A stretch of DNA of 47,002 nt from Verrucomicrobiaceae bacterium (GTDB taxonomy: Bacteria > Verrucomicrobiota > Verrucomicrobiia > Verrucomicrobiales > Verrucomicrobiaceae). A program made the translations under genes and the position numbers. Shown here piece by piece: positions 16,115 to 25,900 of the stretch. The stretch covers positions 1-47,002 of the forward strand of contig JAIXSY010000005.1 of the NCBI GenBank assembly GCA_027484445.1. The letters are read 5' to 3'. The notes under the pieces are model-generated. The model ran no database searches and was not told the DNA's origin. It saw only the letters and a list, made by a program, of their open reading frames with translations. Each line of letters begins with the position of its first letter. The stretch's first letter is position 1.

Positions 16115-17833
16115 TCAGGCGGCGGAGGCAGGTGGGGTTTTCCGGGGACTGCGCCTTTTCCGTTCGGAGGGCGGGGTCTCGCCGCCGATGAGGTAGGCGG
16201 GTTCGCTGGCGCTGGCAGGGCGGCCTTCGGCGAGCGCAGCGGGGGTGGCTGGGGCGGAGGGATCGCGTGGGCTGATGAGGCTGGTGTGGGTGGCCTCGTT
16301 GGCTTTTTGATACTTCACCCGGCTGTGCATCATGCTGAGTAGGGTTTTGACAAAGCTGGCCTTCACGCGGGCGAGCTCGGCGATGGTGAGGTCGCATTCG
16401 TCGAGCTGGCTGTCGGCCATGCGGCTTTGCACGATTTCATCGACGAGGGCTTCGACGCGGGAGGGGGTGGGTTTTTCGAGGGAGCGGGAGGCGCTCTCGA
16501 TGGCGTCGGCGAGGGAGATGATGGCGGACTCCTTGAACTGGGGGCGCGGCCCAGGGTAACGGAAGACGTCTTCGGTAACCTGGGGGATGTCGTCTTCCTT
16601 CGACTTGCCTTGTTCGACGAGGCGGATCATCTCGGCCTTCTGATCCAGGGCGCGTTTGTAAAAATACCAAGCGAGGGTGGTGCCGTGGTGCTGCTCAATG
16701 ACGTCGATGATGTGGCTGTTGAGCTTGTGCTTGATGGCGAGATCGACGCCGTCTTTGACATGGGCGATGAGGATGAGGGCGCTCATGCGCGCGGTGAGGT
16801 CCTCGTGGGGATTGAGGGCCGGGTCCATGTTTTCGATGAAGTACTCGGGCTTGGTGAGCTTGCCGATGTCATGGAAGTAAGCGCAGACGCGGGTCATGAC
16901 GGCATTGGCTCCGATGGCCTCGGCGGCGGCTTCGGCGATGTTCGCGACGATGAGGCTGTGGTGGTAGGTGCCGGGTGCCTCAATGCTGAGGCGCTTCATG
17001 AGCGGGTGGTTGAGGTCGGCCTGCTCCAGCCAGGACATCTCGGTGGTGACGCCGAAGAGGCTCTCGATCATGGGCAGAGTGCCACCGACGACGAGACCGG
17101 TGAGGATGCCGATGGTCAGTGGCACGCCAAGGACGCGGCCGAGGTTCTGTGGGTCCAGAGTACCGCTGGCGTGATGCTGGATCAGCGAAAAGCCAGCGGC
17201 CAGTAGGCCGATGTAAATGCCGGCCATGAAGAGCTTGTTCCGCCGACGCACGCGGTTGGTGAAAAGCACCACCAAGAAGCCAATGAGGGCGGAGCAGGCC
17301 AGGTAGGTGATGAGGTTCACCGGGATGAAGACGATGGCTCCGAGCAGGCTGGAGTAGATGGCACCGAAGAGGCCGATTTTTCGCCCCAAGGCCACGGAAA
17401 GGATCATGGGCCCCAGGGCATGGGGCAGGGCCAGCACAGGAAGGGCAGAGGTCCAGCCCTTGCCGTAGCCAAAGTCGAGCATGGCCACGCTGGCCGCGAA
17501 TTGGATGAGCAGGGTGCCGAGCACCAGCACTAGCTCGGCATTGTCTGACACATCTTGGCGCAGGGCGACGGTGAGGTGGATGACCATGGCCGCGCCGATG
17601 GCGGCAGCGGCGAGGTAAGAGGTGAGCTGGGGCTGCACGGTGCCAGGCACGGCAGCAGCGGCGGCTTTCATGAGCAGGCCCAGTCCGCCAAAGAAGAGCA
17701 CATAGACCAGGATGGTGGCAGCGGGATGGGTGCGCAGCTCATCGACAAGATCATCGTCCTGATGCTTTCGACGCACCTTGCCACAAGAGAGGCCTTCGCG
17801 TTGCAAACGGGCACGCCGGAGAGATTCGAACAT
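16115..17833 (-). CDS. PgpH/YqfF-like 7TM HD phosphohydrolase
   Basis: 572 residues. Seven hydrophobic segments span roughly residues 38-255 (7TM-7TMR_HD type). A cytoplasmic HD domain follows: 'TYHHSLIVANIA' (290-300), HDIGK (321-325), 'HHGTTLAWYFY' (382-392) and 'FRYPGPRPQFKES' (424-436). The family hydrolyses cyclic di-AMP (PgpH in Listeria). Typical members are 700-850 residues with a large extracytoplasmic 7TMR-HDED domain between the first TM and the TM bundle. That domain is absent: only about 35 cytoplasmic residues precede the first TM. A Pro/Ser/Arg-rich tail ends the protein. It is the first gene of an operon with ybeY. Family assignment is strong; the substrate is inferred. Confidence 0.88.
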   Translation of the reverse strand: MFESLRRARLQREGLSCGKVRRKHQDDDLVDELRTHPAATILVYVLFFGGLGLLMKAAAAAVPGTVQPQLTSYLAAAAIGAAMVIHLTVALRQDVSDNAELVLVLGTLLIQFAASVAMLDFGYGKGWTSALPVLALPHALGPMILSVALGRKIGLFGAIYSSLLGAIVFIPVNLITYLACSALIGFLVVLFTNRVRRRNKLFMAGIYIGLLAAGFSLIQHHASGTLDPQNLGRVLGVPLTIGILTGLVVGGTLPMIESLFGVTTEMSWLEQADLNHPLMKRLSIEAPGTYHHSLIVANIAEAAAEAIGANAVMTRVCAYFHDIGKLTKPEYFIENMDPALNPHEDLTARMSALILIAHVKDGVDLAIKHKLNSHIIDVIEQHHGTTLAWYFYKRALDQKAEMIRLVEQGKSKEDDIPQVTEDVFRYPGPRPQFKESAIISLADAIESASRSLEKPTPSRVEALVDEIVQSRMADSQLDECDLTIAELARVKASFVKTLLSMMHSRVKYQKANEATHTSLISPRDPSAPATPAALAEGRPASASEPAYLIGGETPPSERKRRSPRKTPPASAA

Positions 17834-18027
17834 GAGTAGGGAGGCCGCAAAGCTATCACAGGCAGCCTAGCGAACAAGGGCACTTTTGGGGGTGGAAAGT
17901 TCAGGGAGCTTAAGCTTTGGGGCGGGGCTGCTGGCTAGGACGGGGCGCTGCTTGGGGGAAGATTCTTTTGCAGGAATCGCTGCGCTTGGCTTGCCTGTCG
18001 GGCTTTTTCCTGGCAGGAGGGTGGACA

Positions 18028-18765
18028 ATGTTTTGGCGCGTGGTCAGCCTCGGGGTTCTGTTGTTCTGGTCGGTGATGACCGGGCTGGTGATCCGCGATG
18101 CTTATTTTCCTGCCGAGTCCCGTTTTGCTGAAGTGCCGCCAGCCTGGGTGCTGGAGAAGTTTCTGACGGCTCCAGCGATTTCCGGCGGCACGCTGCACAT
18201 CCTGCGTGGGGAGGAAAAGCTGGGGCACGCTAGCTTCAGCGTCCGGCAGCAAGAGGCGGCAGGGCAGGAGCCAAGCTTTGCGGTGCTGGTGAATGGCACG
18301 GTGAAGGTGCCAGCAGGGGCGCAGGTGCTGGAGGCAGGGTTTCGCCTCACGGCGGAGCTGGAAAAGGCGGAGCAATGGAAGTCTCTACAGGCCAGGATCC
18401 ACCTGCCTGAGGCGGAGACTGAGGCAAAGATCGACTGGCAAGGCAGCGCGAAACTGCCGGAGGTGGAGGTGAAGAAGGGCAATCAGGTGGTGCTGGACAG
18501 CGCAGGCTTGGCCGCGCTCCTGCCGATGGCGGGCCGTCTTTCCACCCTGCCGATGCCTGCGCCAGGCGCACGTCCCGCGATCACGGCGCGGGAGGGCTCC
18601 CTGACGCTGGCCGGTCGTGCCCGGCGCTGCTATGTGGTCACGGCAGGAGCGATGGCGGGCTGGGAAGCGAACCTTTACTTTACTGAGTTGGGTGAACTGG
18701 CCCGTGTCGATCTCCCCGGCGGCTGGCAATTGATCGAGCCGATGATGCATGCGCTGGAAAAGTAG
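18028..18765 (+). CDS. Membrane-anchored protein of unknown function
   Basis: 245 residues from the ATG at 18028. The frame is open from 17917, but this ATG has the clearest Shine-Dalgarno in the window (AGGAGG at 18015-18020, seven bases upstream) and starts the membrane anchor MFWRVVSLGVLLFWSVMTGLVI. The rest should be periplasmic. It alternates beta-type stretches ('GGTLHILRGEEKLGHASFSV', 'KGNQVVLDSAGLAALLPM') and ends 'GWQLIEPMMHALEK'. The style resembles DUF-type periplasmic lipid- or substrate-handling proteins, but I recognise no family. It is divergent from the HD hydrolase and convergent with the TonB receptor gene. Confidence 0.75.
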   Translation: MFWRVVSLGVLLFWSVMTGLVIRDAYFPAESRFAEVPPAWVLEKFLTAPAISGGTLHILRGEEKLGHASFSVRQQEAAGQEPSFAVLVNGTVKVPAGAQVLEAGFRLTAELEKAEQWKSLQARIHLPEAETEAKIDWQGSAKLPEVEVKKGNQVVLDSAGLAALLPMAGRLSTLPMPAPGARPAITAREGSLTLAGRARRCYVVTAGAMAGWEANLYFTELGELARVDLPGGWQLIEPMMHALEK

Positions 18766-18788
18766 CGCGCTCGTTGTCCCGAGGCGCT

Positions 18789-21086
18789 TCAGAAGCTCCA
18801 CCGAACTGCAGCACTGGCACCCAGGCCGGGCAGAGGGGCCACGTCCTTGCGAAAAGAAGTGTGCTGGCGGGCGTCCTGATCCAGCAGATTGCTCAGCTGA
18901 AAGGTGAGCATGACGTCATGCCGCCCGCGCAGAAAACGCCAGGAGGCGTCGGCATTCACCATCGTGAAGTCGCCGGTGGGCAGCTCGCCCCGCGGCTCGG
19001 GCTTCAGCCGATTTTGGGCGAAGCTGTGCCTGGCCTCCAGACCGAAGGTGAGCGCGCCGGTGGTGAATTCCAGCCTGGCTCCGATCCTCAGCGGCGGGAT
19101 GCGGGGCAGCGGCTCGTCATCGGTGGTGTTTTGTCCATGCACGTAGTCGCCCAGCAGGCTGAGCTGCAGTCGCCGCGTGCCTTTCTCCCACAGGCGGCAG
19201 TCCAGCTGACCCTCGAAGCCCTGGATGACCGCCTCGCGCTCGATGTATTGCACGGCGCGCTGGATGAAATTCGGCAGTTCCTGGAGGAAGATGAAGTTCT
19301 CGTAGTCGTAGCGGAAGCCGTTCAGCTTCAGGCTGGCGCGTTCCCATTCGGCCGCGAGGCCTAGCTCGAAGCCGAGGGATTTTTCCAGTCCGAGCGGGCG
19401 TCCGTCCAGGTCTCCACCGACGAGGAAGCGTCCGAGCCCGGCATTGTTCCAGAAAGAGTAGCGCTCCGTGGCCGTGGGGATGCGCTCGGTGCTGGAGAGG
19501 ATGCCCGTGAGGCTGAATTTTTTCATGCCCGCCCATTGCTCGCGGCTCCACGTCAGGCCCAGGGCACCGCTCAGGCTCTCCTGCTCAAGCACAGTCGGCG
19601 GCACTAGGCCGGCCAGGGAGTCGTCCTCGATCTCCTGGGTCTCCCAGCGCCCGCCGAGCTGGAGCTGCCAGCGGTCCGTGAGGCGCAGCTTTTGCAGCGT
19701 GTAGAGGCCCAGGTTTTGTGTGTGAAAGGCCGAGCCGACCCGCTGCTCCGTCGGCGGTGGCACGATGAGGCGGCTGGCGTCAAAGTCCTCCCCATAGCCA
19801 TGCAGGCCCACGAGGCCCTCCAGTCGTCCTGCCATGCCACCGTGGAGCACGTCCAGCCTGCCCTCGACGCTGCTTTTGGCCATCCCGGTCTCGACAAAGG
19901 CGATGCCGTGATCGCGTCCAGTGCCAATGAAAAGCTCATCGTGGCCGTAGTCGCTCTGGGCCAGACGGAGCTGGATTTTCTTTAGCGGGCCAAGGTCGAG
20001 GTCGAGCCCCGCCTCCAGATCAAAGCGGGACTGGCGCATCTGGATGTCGTAGTCGCCCTGAAAATCGGTGGGATCGCCCGAGAAGAAAAACGGCAGTCCG
20101 TAGGCGCTCTCCACGCCCGACCAGGAAAGGCCTAACCAAAAAGGAGAATCCTGAGGCAGCCAGGATAGGCCGATGGAGCCCTGCCGGGAGCTGGTGTCGG
20201 AGTTGGGCAAGATGCCGTCTGGATTCGCCAATGGGGTCACGCTGCCAGCGCCTGGATTCGACACGCGCGGCTGCTCGGCGCGCTCGTAGTCGGCGGTGCG
20301 TGCGCGACCAGGGATGCGCACGTCATCGGTCTCGCGCGCGGAGCCGGTGATTTGCAGCACCCAGTCCCCATGGGTCAGGGAGGCAAAACCGGACTGGCTC
20401 CAGCCGGGCGCGGCGGTCTCAAAGCGGCTGTCCAGGCTGCCGGTCACGTCATTCAGCGGCAGCTCCCGTGCTAGGGTGCGGCTGCGGATGTTCACTGCGC
20501 CGCCGATGGCGGAGTTCCCATAAAGCAGGGCGCTGGGGCCGCGATGCACCTCCAGGGACTCCGCCAGCAGGGGTTCCACGCCGATGCCGTGGTCCGGGCT
20601 GGTGTCGGAGAGGTCCATGGTGCCCAGGTCGTCCCGCAGGGTGCGCACGCGAAAGCCATCGAAGCCGCGGATGACAGGTCGGCTGGCCCCTGGGCTGAAG
20701 GAGGTGGAGCTGACGCCAGGCTCCCAGGCCAGCGTTTCCCCCAGGGTGCCCTGGGCGCGGCGGGCCAGTTTGTCGCCGCTCATCTCCGTCACGGGTTGCA
20801 GGGCGATGCCTGCCACGCGCAGGGAGCGGCCCACCGTCAGGCCGGGCGAGGTGCTGCGCTCGGCTTCGATGACGATTTCATCCAGCACCTGGGGCGTCTC
20901 GGCACCAGTGGCAGGGCTGGCTGCGCTGGTGGGTGCGGGTTCAGCCTCCACGACCACGGCCAGATCCTCGGCAATCACCACCTCCGGCTCCACCTGCTGT
21001 GCGGAAGCCTCAGGCAGTAGCCCGGCGGCCAGGAAGCTGGAGCCAAGGAGCCAAAAGTGAAGAAGGTGACAGCGGGAGAGGTGCAA
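18789..21086 (-). CDS. TonB-dependent outer-membrane receptor, ZnuD-like
   Basis: 765 residues. The signal peptide (HLLHFWLLGSSFLAAG...EASAQ) is followed by an Ala/Glu/Pro/Thr linker. A plug domain contains 'SRPVIRGFDGFRVRTLRDD', 'DTSPDHGIGVEPLLAESLEV' and 'HRGPSALLYGNSAIGGAVN'. A 22-strand-type barrel ends 'AVRWSF' with a terminal Phe. The plug wording closely follows the zinc receptor ZnuD of Neisseria as I recall it, so zinc (or another metal) uptake powered by TonB is the likely role. The start is TTG at 21086, since an in-frame stop lies just upstream and no earlier ATG exists. It is divergent from the 21148 gene across an intergenic region with two palindromic operators, the nearer one 12 bp from this start. 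Confidence 0.88.
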   Translation of the reverse strand: MHLSRCHLLHFWLLGSSFLAAGLLPEASAQQVEPEVVIAEDLAVVVEAEPAPTSAASPATGAETPQVLDEIVIEAERSTSPGLTVGRSLRVAGIALQPVTEMSGDKLARRAQGTLGETLAWEPGVSSTSFSPGASRPVIRGFDGFRVRTLRDDLGTMDLSDTSPDHGIGVEPLLAESLEVHRGPSALLYGNSAIGGAVNIRSRTLARELPLNDVTGSLDSRFETAAPGWSQSGFASLTHGDWVLQITGSARETDDVRIPGRARTADYERAEQPRVSNPGAGSVTPLANPDGILPNSDTSSRQGSIGLSWLPQDSPFWLGLSWSGVESAYGLPFFFSGDPTDFQGDYDIQMRQSRFDLEAGLDLDLGPLKKIQLRLAQSDYGHDELFIGTGRDHGIAFVETGMAKSSVEGRLDVLHGGMAGRLEGLVGLHGYGEDFDASRLIVPPPTEQRVGSAFHTQNLGLYTLQKLRLTDRWQLQLGGRWETQEIEDDSLAGLVPPTVLEQESLSGALGLTWSREQWAGMKKFSLTGILSSTERIPTATERYSFWNNAGLGRFLVGGDLDGRPLGLEKSLGFELGLAAEWERASLKLNGFRYDYENFIFLQELPNFIQRAVQYIEREAVIQGFEGQLDCRLWEKGTRRLQLSLLGDYVHGQNTTDDEPLPRIPPLRIGARLEFTTGALTFGLEARHSFAQNRLKPEPRGELPTGDFTMVNADASWRFLRGRHDVMLTFQLSNLLDQDARQHTSFRKDVAPLPGLGASAAVRWSF

Positions 21087-21098
21087 GATTTAATTTAC

Positions 21099-21113
21099 TG
21101 CAAGACGTTTGCG
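21099..21113. promoter_or_regulatory. Palindromic operator 1 (candidate Fur-family/Zur box)
   Basis: TGCAA-GACGT-TTGCG, one of four sites matching YGCAA-N5-TTGCR. It lies 12 bp upstream of the receptor's TTG start and 22 bp (about two helical turns) centre to centre from operator 2. The 15-bp 7-1-7 layout is that of Fur-superfamily boxes. Zinc/Zur is inferred from the genes it flanks. Confidence 0.6.
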
Positions 21114-21120
21114 TATGAAA

Positions 21121-21135
21121 TGCAAAAGAATTGCA
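21121..21135. promoter_or_regulatory. Palindromic operator 2 (candidate Fur-family/Zur box)
   Basis: TGCAA-AAGAA-TTGCA, extended by A/T to a 17-bp palindrome. It abuts a TATACT hexamer (21136-21141) that could be a -10 element for the rightward gene. It lies 12 bp before the GTG chosen for the 21148 gene, mirroring the distance of operator 1 from the receptor start. Confidence 0.65.
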
Positions 21136-21147
21136 TATACTTCAAGC

Positions 21148-22881
21148 GTGGTTGTTCTCCGACTCACCCTCTTTTGGCTTTTGTGGCTGCCCTGCGGGCT
21201 GCTCTCTCAGACTGTGCCCATGGACATCCTCTATGGGCACTTTGAAGTGCATGCTGACTACCAGCTCAGCCCAGGCAATCCTGACGCAGGCTGGCGGCTG
21301 AGTGTGTCCTACAATCTGAACGACAACTTCAATGACCGTTCGCAGATCGTGCGGCTGGACCCGGAGACGACGACCTTCATCGCCTCTCCCCGCACGGGCA
21401 CGACGGCAGGCGGCGCACCGCTGACGATCACCTCGGCGGTTTCGCGTCTCGGCCCCGTCGGCTCGCCGCTGTGGTTGTTTCCGCAGAACAACATCCTCGG
21501 CACGCCGTTCCTGGGTGCCCGTGCGGTGATGGACCCCGGCCTTTTCCAGGTGTTTTTCAATGGCAACTACACCCCTTCCGCCTCGGGCAGCATTTCCCTG
21601 CGGCTGGTCAGCATGACTGGCTCTGGCCCGGCGGCGGGCGGGCGTTTTGCCCTTTGGGAAAGCGATGGCCAGACGCTGCTGTTTTACCTGGATACCTCGA
21701 ATGGCATCGACGCCACAGACCGCATCCCCACGCTGGCCCCGAACTCGCACAGCCATTTCAACTGGGGCTTCACCAAACCGGGAACTTACCTGCTGACGAT
21801 CGAGGCGCTGGGCAGGCTGAATCCCCAGCATGGCGGGCAGTTGACCTCCACGCAAAAGACCTTCCGCTTCTCCGTGCCGCATTCCAGTCGGCTGACGGGC
21901 AGTGCTGTTTTGCGGCTGGTCTATCGTGCGGCCAGCCGTGACCTGCACCTGCTGCTGGAAGACACCGGGGCCAATGTGGCCTACCATCCGGCGCAGGGCT
22001 TTCTGGAGGCAGAAAGCAGCGCCAGCGCAGCTGCCATCGCCCAGATGCCTGGTGCGGTGCGGCAGATGGCGCTGACGCTTTCGCCCGCTCCCTGCCTCAG
22101 CACGGACATCGTCGGGCTGGACCCAGCCCGCGCGGTGCTGGGCGCGTCAGATCTTGACCCCGGCACACTGAAGCTGCGGCTGCGTTCCGTCGCGGGCCCC
22201 GGCCACTTTGCCCTGCTCAGCGCGGATGCCAGCGCGGTGCGGATGAACTCTGCCAACGGCATCAGCCCCGCCGATGAGGTGACGCTGGGCAGCGCCGACC
22301 AGCCGACTTTGGCGGTTTTCACAGCCGATGGATTGTATCGGGTGGAGGTGGAGCTGGTCGCCCTGGCCGGTGGGGTGGAGGTGGTCAGCCGGCCCATGAC
22401 GCTTGCCTTTGGAGCAGGGCTGACGGCTGCCTACAGCTACGCCTCCTGGCGCGACAGCTTCGAGCGCACGCATGGCCTAGCCTCAGGCACACTGACCAAT
22501 ACCCGTGGCGACCACGATCAAGACGGTCTTACCAATGGAGCTGAATTTCAGCTCTTCTGGCATGGCTGCGACCCGGTGCGGCCGGATGCAGGCCTGCTGC
22601 CGCTGCCGCAGCCTGTGGCGGGCGCTTCCGTCATGGATTACCTGCGCGACACCTACAAGGACACGCTGACGGAGGGCACCTTTCAAATGAGCCCGGGCAC
22701 CACCGCCCAGCCACCGACCTGGGCCACCTACAATTCACGCAACCCTGGCCGGCCGCTGGAGGCCTGTGAAACGGGGGCCGAGACCGGAAATGCGCACGGC
22801 AGGATCATGCTGCGGCGCATGCGCGTGCTGGTGCCAGACGAGTCGCGGAGGTTCTTCCGCTTTGTGTTCAAGCCAGACTAA
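21148..22881 (+). CDS. Secreted choice-of-anchor-M-type protein
   Basis: 577 residues from the GTG at 21148. The ATG at 21115 is an alternative, but it would put operator 2 inside the coding region. The GTG gives a clean signal peptide (MVVLRLTLFWLLWLPCGLLS). Residues about 20-265 match the choice-of-anchor-M pattern: opening 'YGHFEVHADY', 'VGSPLWLFPQNN', 'GRFALWESDGQTLLFYLDTS' and the signature 'HSHFNWGFTKPGTYLLTIEA'. In actinobacteria this domain accompanies metal-type ABC transporters. Near the C terminus, 'DHDQDGLTNGAEFQLFWHGCDP' is a verrucomicrobial DxDGLxNxxE loop. Position within a receptor regulon suggests a surface or periplasmic metal-binding or scavenging role. The gene may be read with the next one, although that has its own operators. 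Confidence 0.78.
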   Translation: MVVLRLTLFWLLWLPCGLLSQTVPMDILYGHFEVHADYQLSPGNPDAGWRLSVSYNLNDNFNDRSQIVRLDPETTTFIASPRTGTTAGGAPLTITSAVSRLGPVGSPLWLFPQNNILGTPFLGARAVMDPGLFQVFFNGNYTPSASGSISLRLVSMTGSGPAAGGRFALWESDGQTLLFYLDTSNGIDATDRIPTLAPNSHSHFNWGFTKPGTYLLTIEALGRLNPQHGGQLTSTQKTFRFSVPHSSRLTGSAVLRLVYRAASRDLHLLLEDTGANVAYHPAQGFLEAESSASAAAIAQMPGAVRQMALTLSPAPCLSTDIVGLDPARAVLGASDLDPGTLKLRLRSVAGPGHFALLSADASAVRMNSANGISPADEVTLGSADQPTLAVFTADGLYRVEVELVALAGGVEVVSRPMTLAFGAGLTAAYSYASWRDSFERTHGLASGTLTNTRGDHDQDGLTNGAEFQLFWHGCDPVRPDAGLLPLPQPVAGASVMDYLRDTYKDTLTEGTFQMSPGTTAQPPTWATYNSRNPGRPLEACETGAETGNAHGRIMLRRMRVLVPDESRRFFRFVFKPD

Positions 22882-22896
22882 CGCAATATTATTGCA
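22882..22896. promoter_or_regulatory. Palindromic operator 3 (candidate Fur-family/Zur box)
   Basis: CGCAA-TATTA-TTGCA, starting at the base right after the stop of the preceding gene. Its 13-bp core GCAATATTATTGC is a perfect palindrome. The AT-rich centre stands out in this GC-rich region. It is paired with operator 4, 23 bp away centre to centre. Confidence 0.65.
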
Positions 22897-22904
22897 TTTG
22901 ATAT

Positions 22905-22919
22905 TGCAAAATCCTTGCG
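22905..22919. promoter_or_regulatory. Palindromic operator 4 (candidate Fur-family/Zur box)
   Basis: TGCAA-AATCC-TTGCG, ending 25 bp before the ATG at 22945. The tandem spacing repeats the 21099/21121 arrangement, which makes chance unlikely. It implies that the 22945 gene has its own promoter within the 63-bp gap. Confidence 0.62.
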
Positions 22920-22944
22920 ACTAAGCATCCTGGCAGCCCTTGCC

Positions 22945-25900
22945 ATGAAACTTACCCCCACCCTCTTGTCTGCGTTTCTCGGCCTTTTTCCTGCCATGCT
23001 CTCCCATGCTGGAGGAGGTCACGATCATGATCACGACCACGATCATGGTCCTGGCGTGCCGGGACTTTATTCCGCCTATACCGCCGGTCACGGCGACATC
23101 GGAGCCGCCTTTCATGGTGGAGAACTGGAACTGCACCTGCACCTTCATGAAGGCGCACTCGTGAATGGAGTGCCGCTGGCGGAGGATGCGGAGCCGGATT
23201 CTGACTCCACGCTGATCGTCATCGGCGAAAAGGCGAAGCAGACGGCAGGTCCGAGCCTTTCTGCCGGAGCAGGAGTTCCGGTGGGACAGCCCCTGTGGAT
23301 TCTTCCTGCGGCAGAAACCCGTGGCCTGCCAAGGCTGGGCTTTGGCACCGAAGAGCTGAATCCAGCGGAATGGACAGGAGACATCACCTTTGAAGTGCAT
23401 GAGGTGGAGTCCCCCAGCGGCACCGGCCACTTCTCGATCTACAAATCGGATGGCCTGGGAGGTTTCGAATTCCTCGCCTCCACAGCGGATGGTGGGCTGG
23501 ATGATGCGGACAGCTTGACCCTGACCGCAGGAGGGCATGACCACTTTTTCATCGCCTTCAGTGAGCCAGGGCTTTGGAAGGTGGAAGTCGTCGCCAAAGG
23601 CACCCACAGCACGCTGGGCGCGCTGGAGTCTGAACATGTGCCTTTCCTGTTCCACGTCGGTCCTTCAGAATGGTCCGCAGGTCATGGCGACATCGGTCTG
23701 GCCTACGAGGACAATGAGCTGGAGATGCACATGCATCTGCACGAAGGCGCTGTGCTGAATGATGCCACCATGGAGGCAGACACAGAGCATTACGCGGATG
23801 ACATCATCATCAAAGTGGGCCGTGAATCCATCCAGCTTGCGGGTGCAGGCATCGCCACAGGAACCGGAGTGGCCGAGGGCGCGCCCGTATGGATCCTGCC
23901 CACCTCGCCGAATCCGAACTTGCCCTTTGTGGGCTTTGGAACAGAAGAGCTCGACCCCACCGAGTGGGAATCTGACTTGGAGTTCAAGCTGATCAGCGTG
24001 ACCTCCCCTAGCGGCACCGGCCATTTTTCGGTCTATCGCCCCGATGGCCTTGGAGGTTCGGAGTTTCTGATGTCCACCGCGCAGGGGGGTCTTACAGGCG
24101 ATGACCGCCTTTTTCTTCCCGCTGGCAATCACGACCACTTCTTCATGGCTTTCAGCGAGTCAGGCATTTGGAAAATCACGCTTCAGGCCCAGGGCGAACA
24201 CAGGGTTGATGGCACGGTCGTTGCCGAGCCTGTGGAATTGACCTTTGAGGTGGCACCGAACGAAAGTGGTGTCGTCAAACTCGCGCAGACATCGTTCACG
24301 ACGAATCAGGGCGCGGCTAGCATTCCCGTCACCGTGGTGCGTGAGTATGGCACGCTCGCGACATCGGTCGTGATTGAGGTCAAAGACGGCACTGCGTCTG
24401 CCGTGCCTCCTTTTGCCGCTGGCCTAGTCAACCGCGACTACCCTGCTGCCACGCAGGAGATCGAAGTTGACTTTGCTGAAGGAGAAATGAGCAAAATCGT
24501 GCCTGTGACGCTGATCCCACGCCGAGGCAACGTGCCAAACTATCGAATCAAGATTCATCTGCACGATAGTGGGCCAGAGACAGACATCGGTGAGCAAGAT
24601 GAGGCAGAGATTCGCATCTTGGCATCGGATGTGACACCCCCGAGCATCGTTCTCAGCCGTCCGGGACCAGCCCCACGCGGCCAGATCCACACGCCTGTCA
24701 GCGCGACTTTGCCTTATGAAGTCACTGGCATCGTCGGTGATGCACGCGGCGTGGATCGTGTGGAAGTGATCTTGAATGCCGGAGTTCCTGTGAATGTGCC
24801 ACTCGGCACCAGCAGCTTGGCTACTGCAGTGCCCTGGAGCCTGATCATCAGTCCAGTGCCGGGAGAAGTGAATACCCTGACCGTGCGTGCCTACGATTTG
24901 AGAGGAAACTCCTCGGTGCTGACGCGCACCTTCTTCTTCACGCAGCGCTACACCCTGGCGGTTCGTCGCCAGGCTCCAAAAGAAGTGGCCTTGGATAGTG
25001 CAGGTTTGGTCGGGTTTGCGACCGTGCCTGTCTCAGCGGCCAGCACCCCGCTGCCGCTGGTGCCTCATGCTAGCCCACGCCCTTATTCCATCGTGCCGGG
25101 CACACCAGTCCGATTGACTGCCATCGCACGCCCAGGGTATCTTTTCAGTCACTGGAGCGCATTGCCTTCTGGTGCTGTCACGCAGGGAGCCACGGCTACT
25201 TTTGCCATGCCAGCAGAAAACACGGAGGCAGAGGCTATCTTCGTTGCAAATGCGCTCTTGCCTGTCTCAGGACAGGGGAATGTCCTGTATGGGCTGCTGA
25301 AGCCTGAGGCTGGCACTCCAGTCGGAAATGCCACCACGGGTTTCGTTACTGCGACCTTAGTCCCGAGTTCAGGTATTCTCAGTGGCCGCGTCTTCATCAA
25401 TGGCATCAGTCACCCCTTTGTCGTCACCCTTTACGGCAATGGATCTTCTATTTTCTTCACGGGAACGGCACGTGCCCCGGTCTTCACGAACTCGTTGTCC
25501 TTCGATGGTGGAACTCGCACGCTGAGCATCGAAAGCTCCGGCTCCGAGATTCGGGTCACTGTCACTGCTGCTTCAGGCGCTCACATCAGCCGTGGCACCT
25601 TATCCCGCGCCGCTTACAGCGCGACGAATCTGGTCCCTTCGACCCTGCTGAATGACAAATTCCCTGCCGCTGCGGCCACCAACAATCGTGGCTATTTCAC
25701 CGTTGGCCTAGCCTCCAAAGAACAGACGCCCCCTCTGCCGCTGAGCAGTTACCCGCAGGGACATGGCTACGGCACGATGGTGCTGACGAACCTCGGAACG
25801 GTAATCTTGACGGGTTTCTTGGCAGACGGTTCCCCCTTCACGGCGGCTAGCGGTGTGGTCACAGGCGGCCAGGTGCCGTTCTTGGCTCAACTGGCCACGC

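Noticed and set aside
16427..17206. 259-codon + strand frame opposite the HD hydrolase
   Set aside because: It is the antisense shadow of a well-supported gene, with skewed Gly/Asp/Glu composition and no domain.
18764..18788. AGCGC/GCGCT inverted repeat between convergent genes as a terminator
   Set aside because: Only five-base arms with a 15-base loop and no T-run, so it is not distinguishable from chance.
20544..21020. 158-codon + strand frames opposite the TonB receptor plug
   Set aside because: They are antisense to conserved plug motifs, Gly/Ala/Arg-rich and without a start context.
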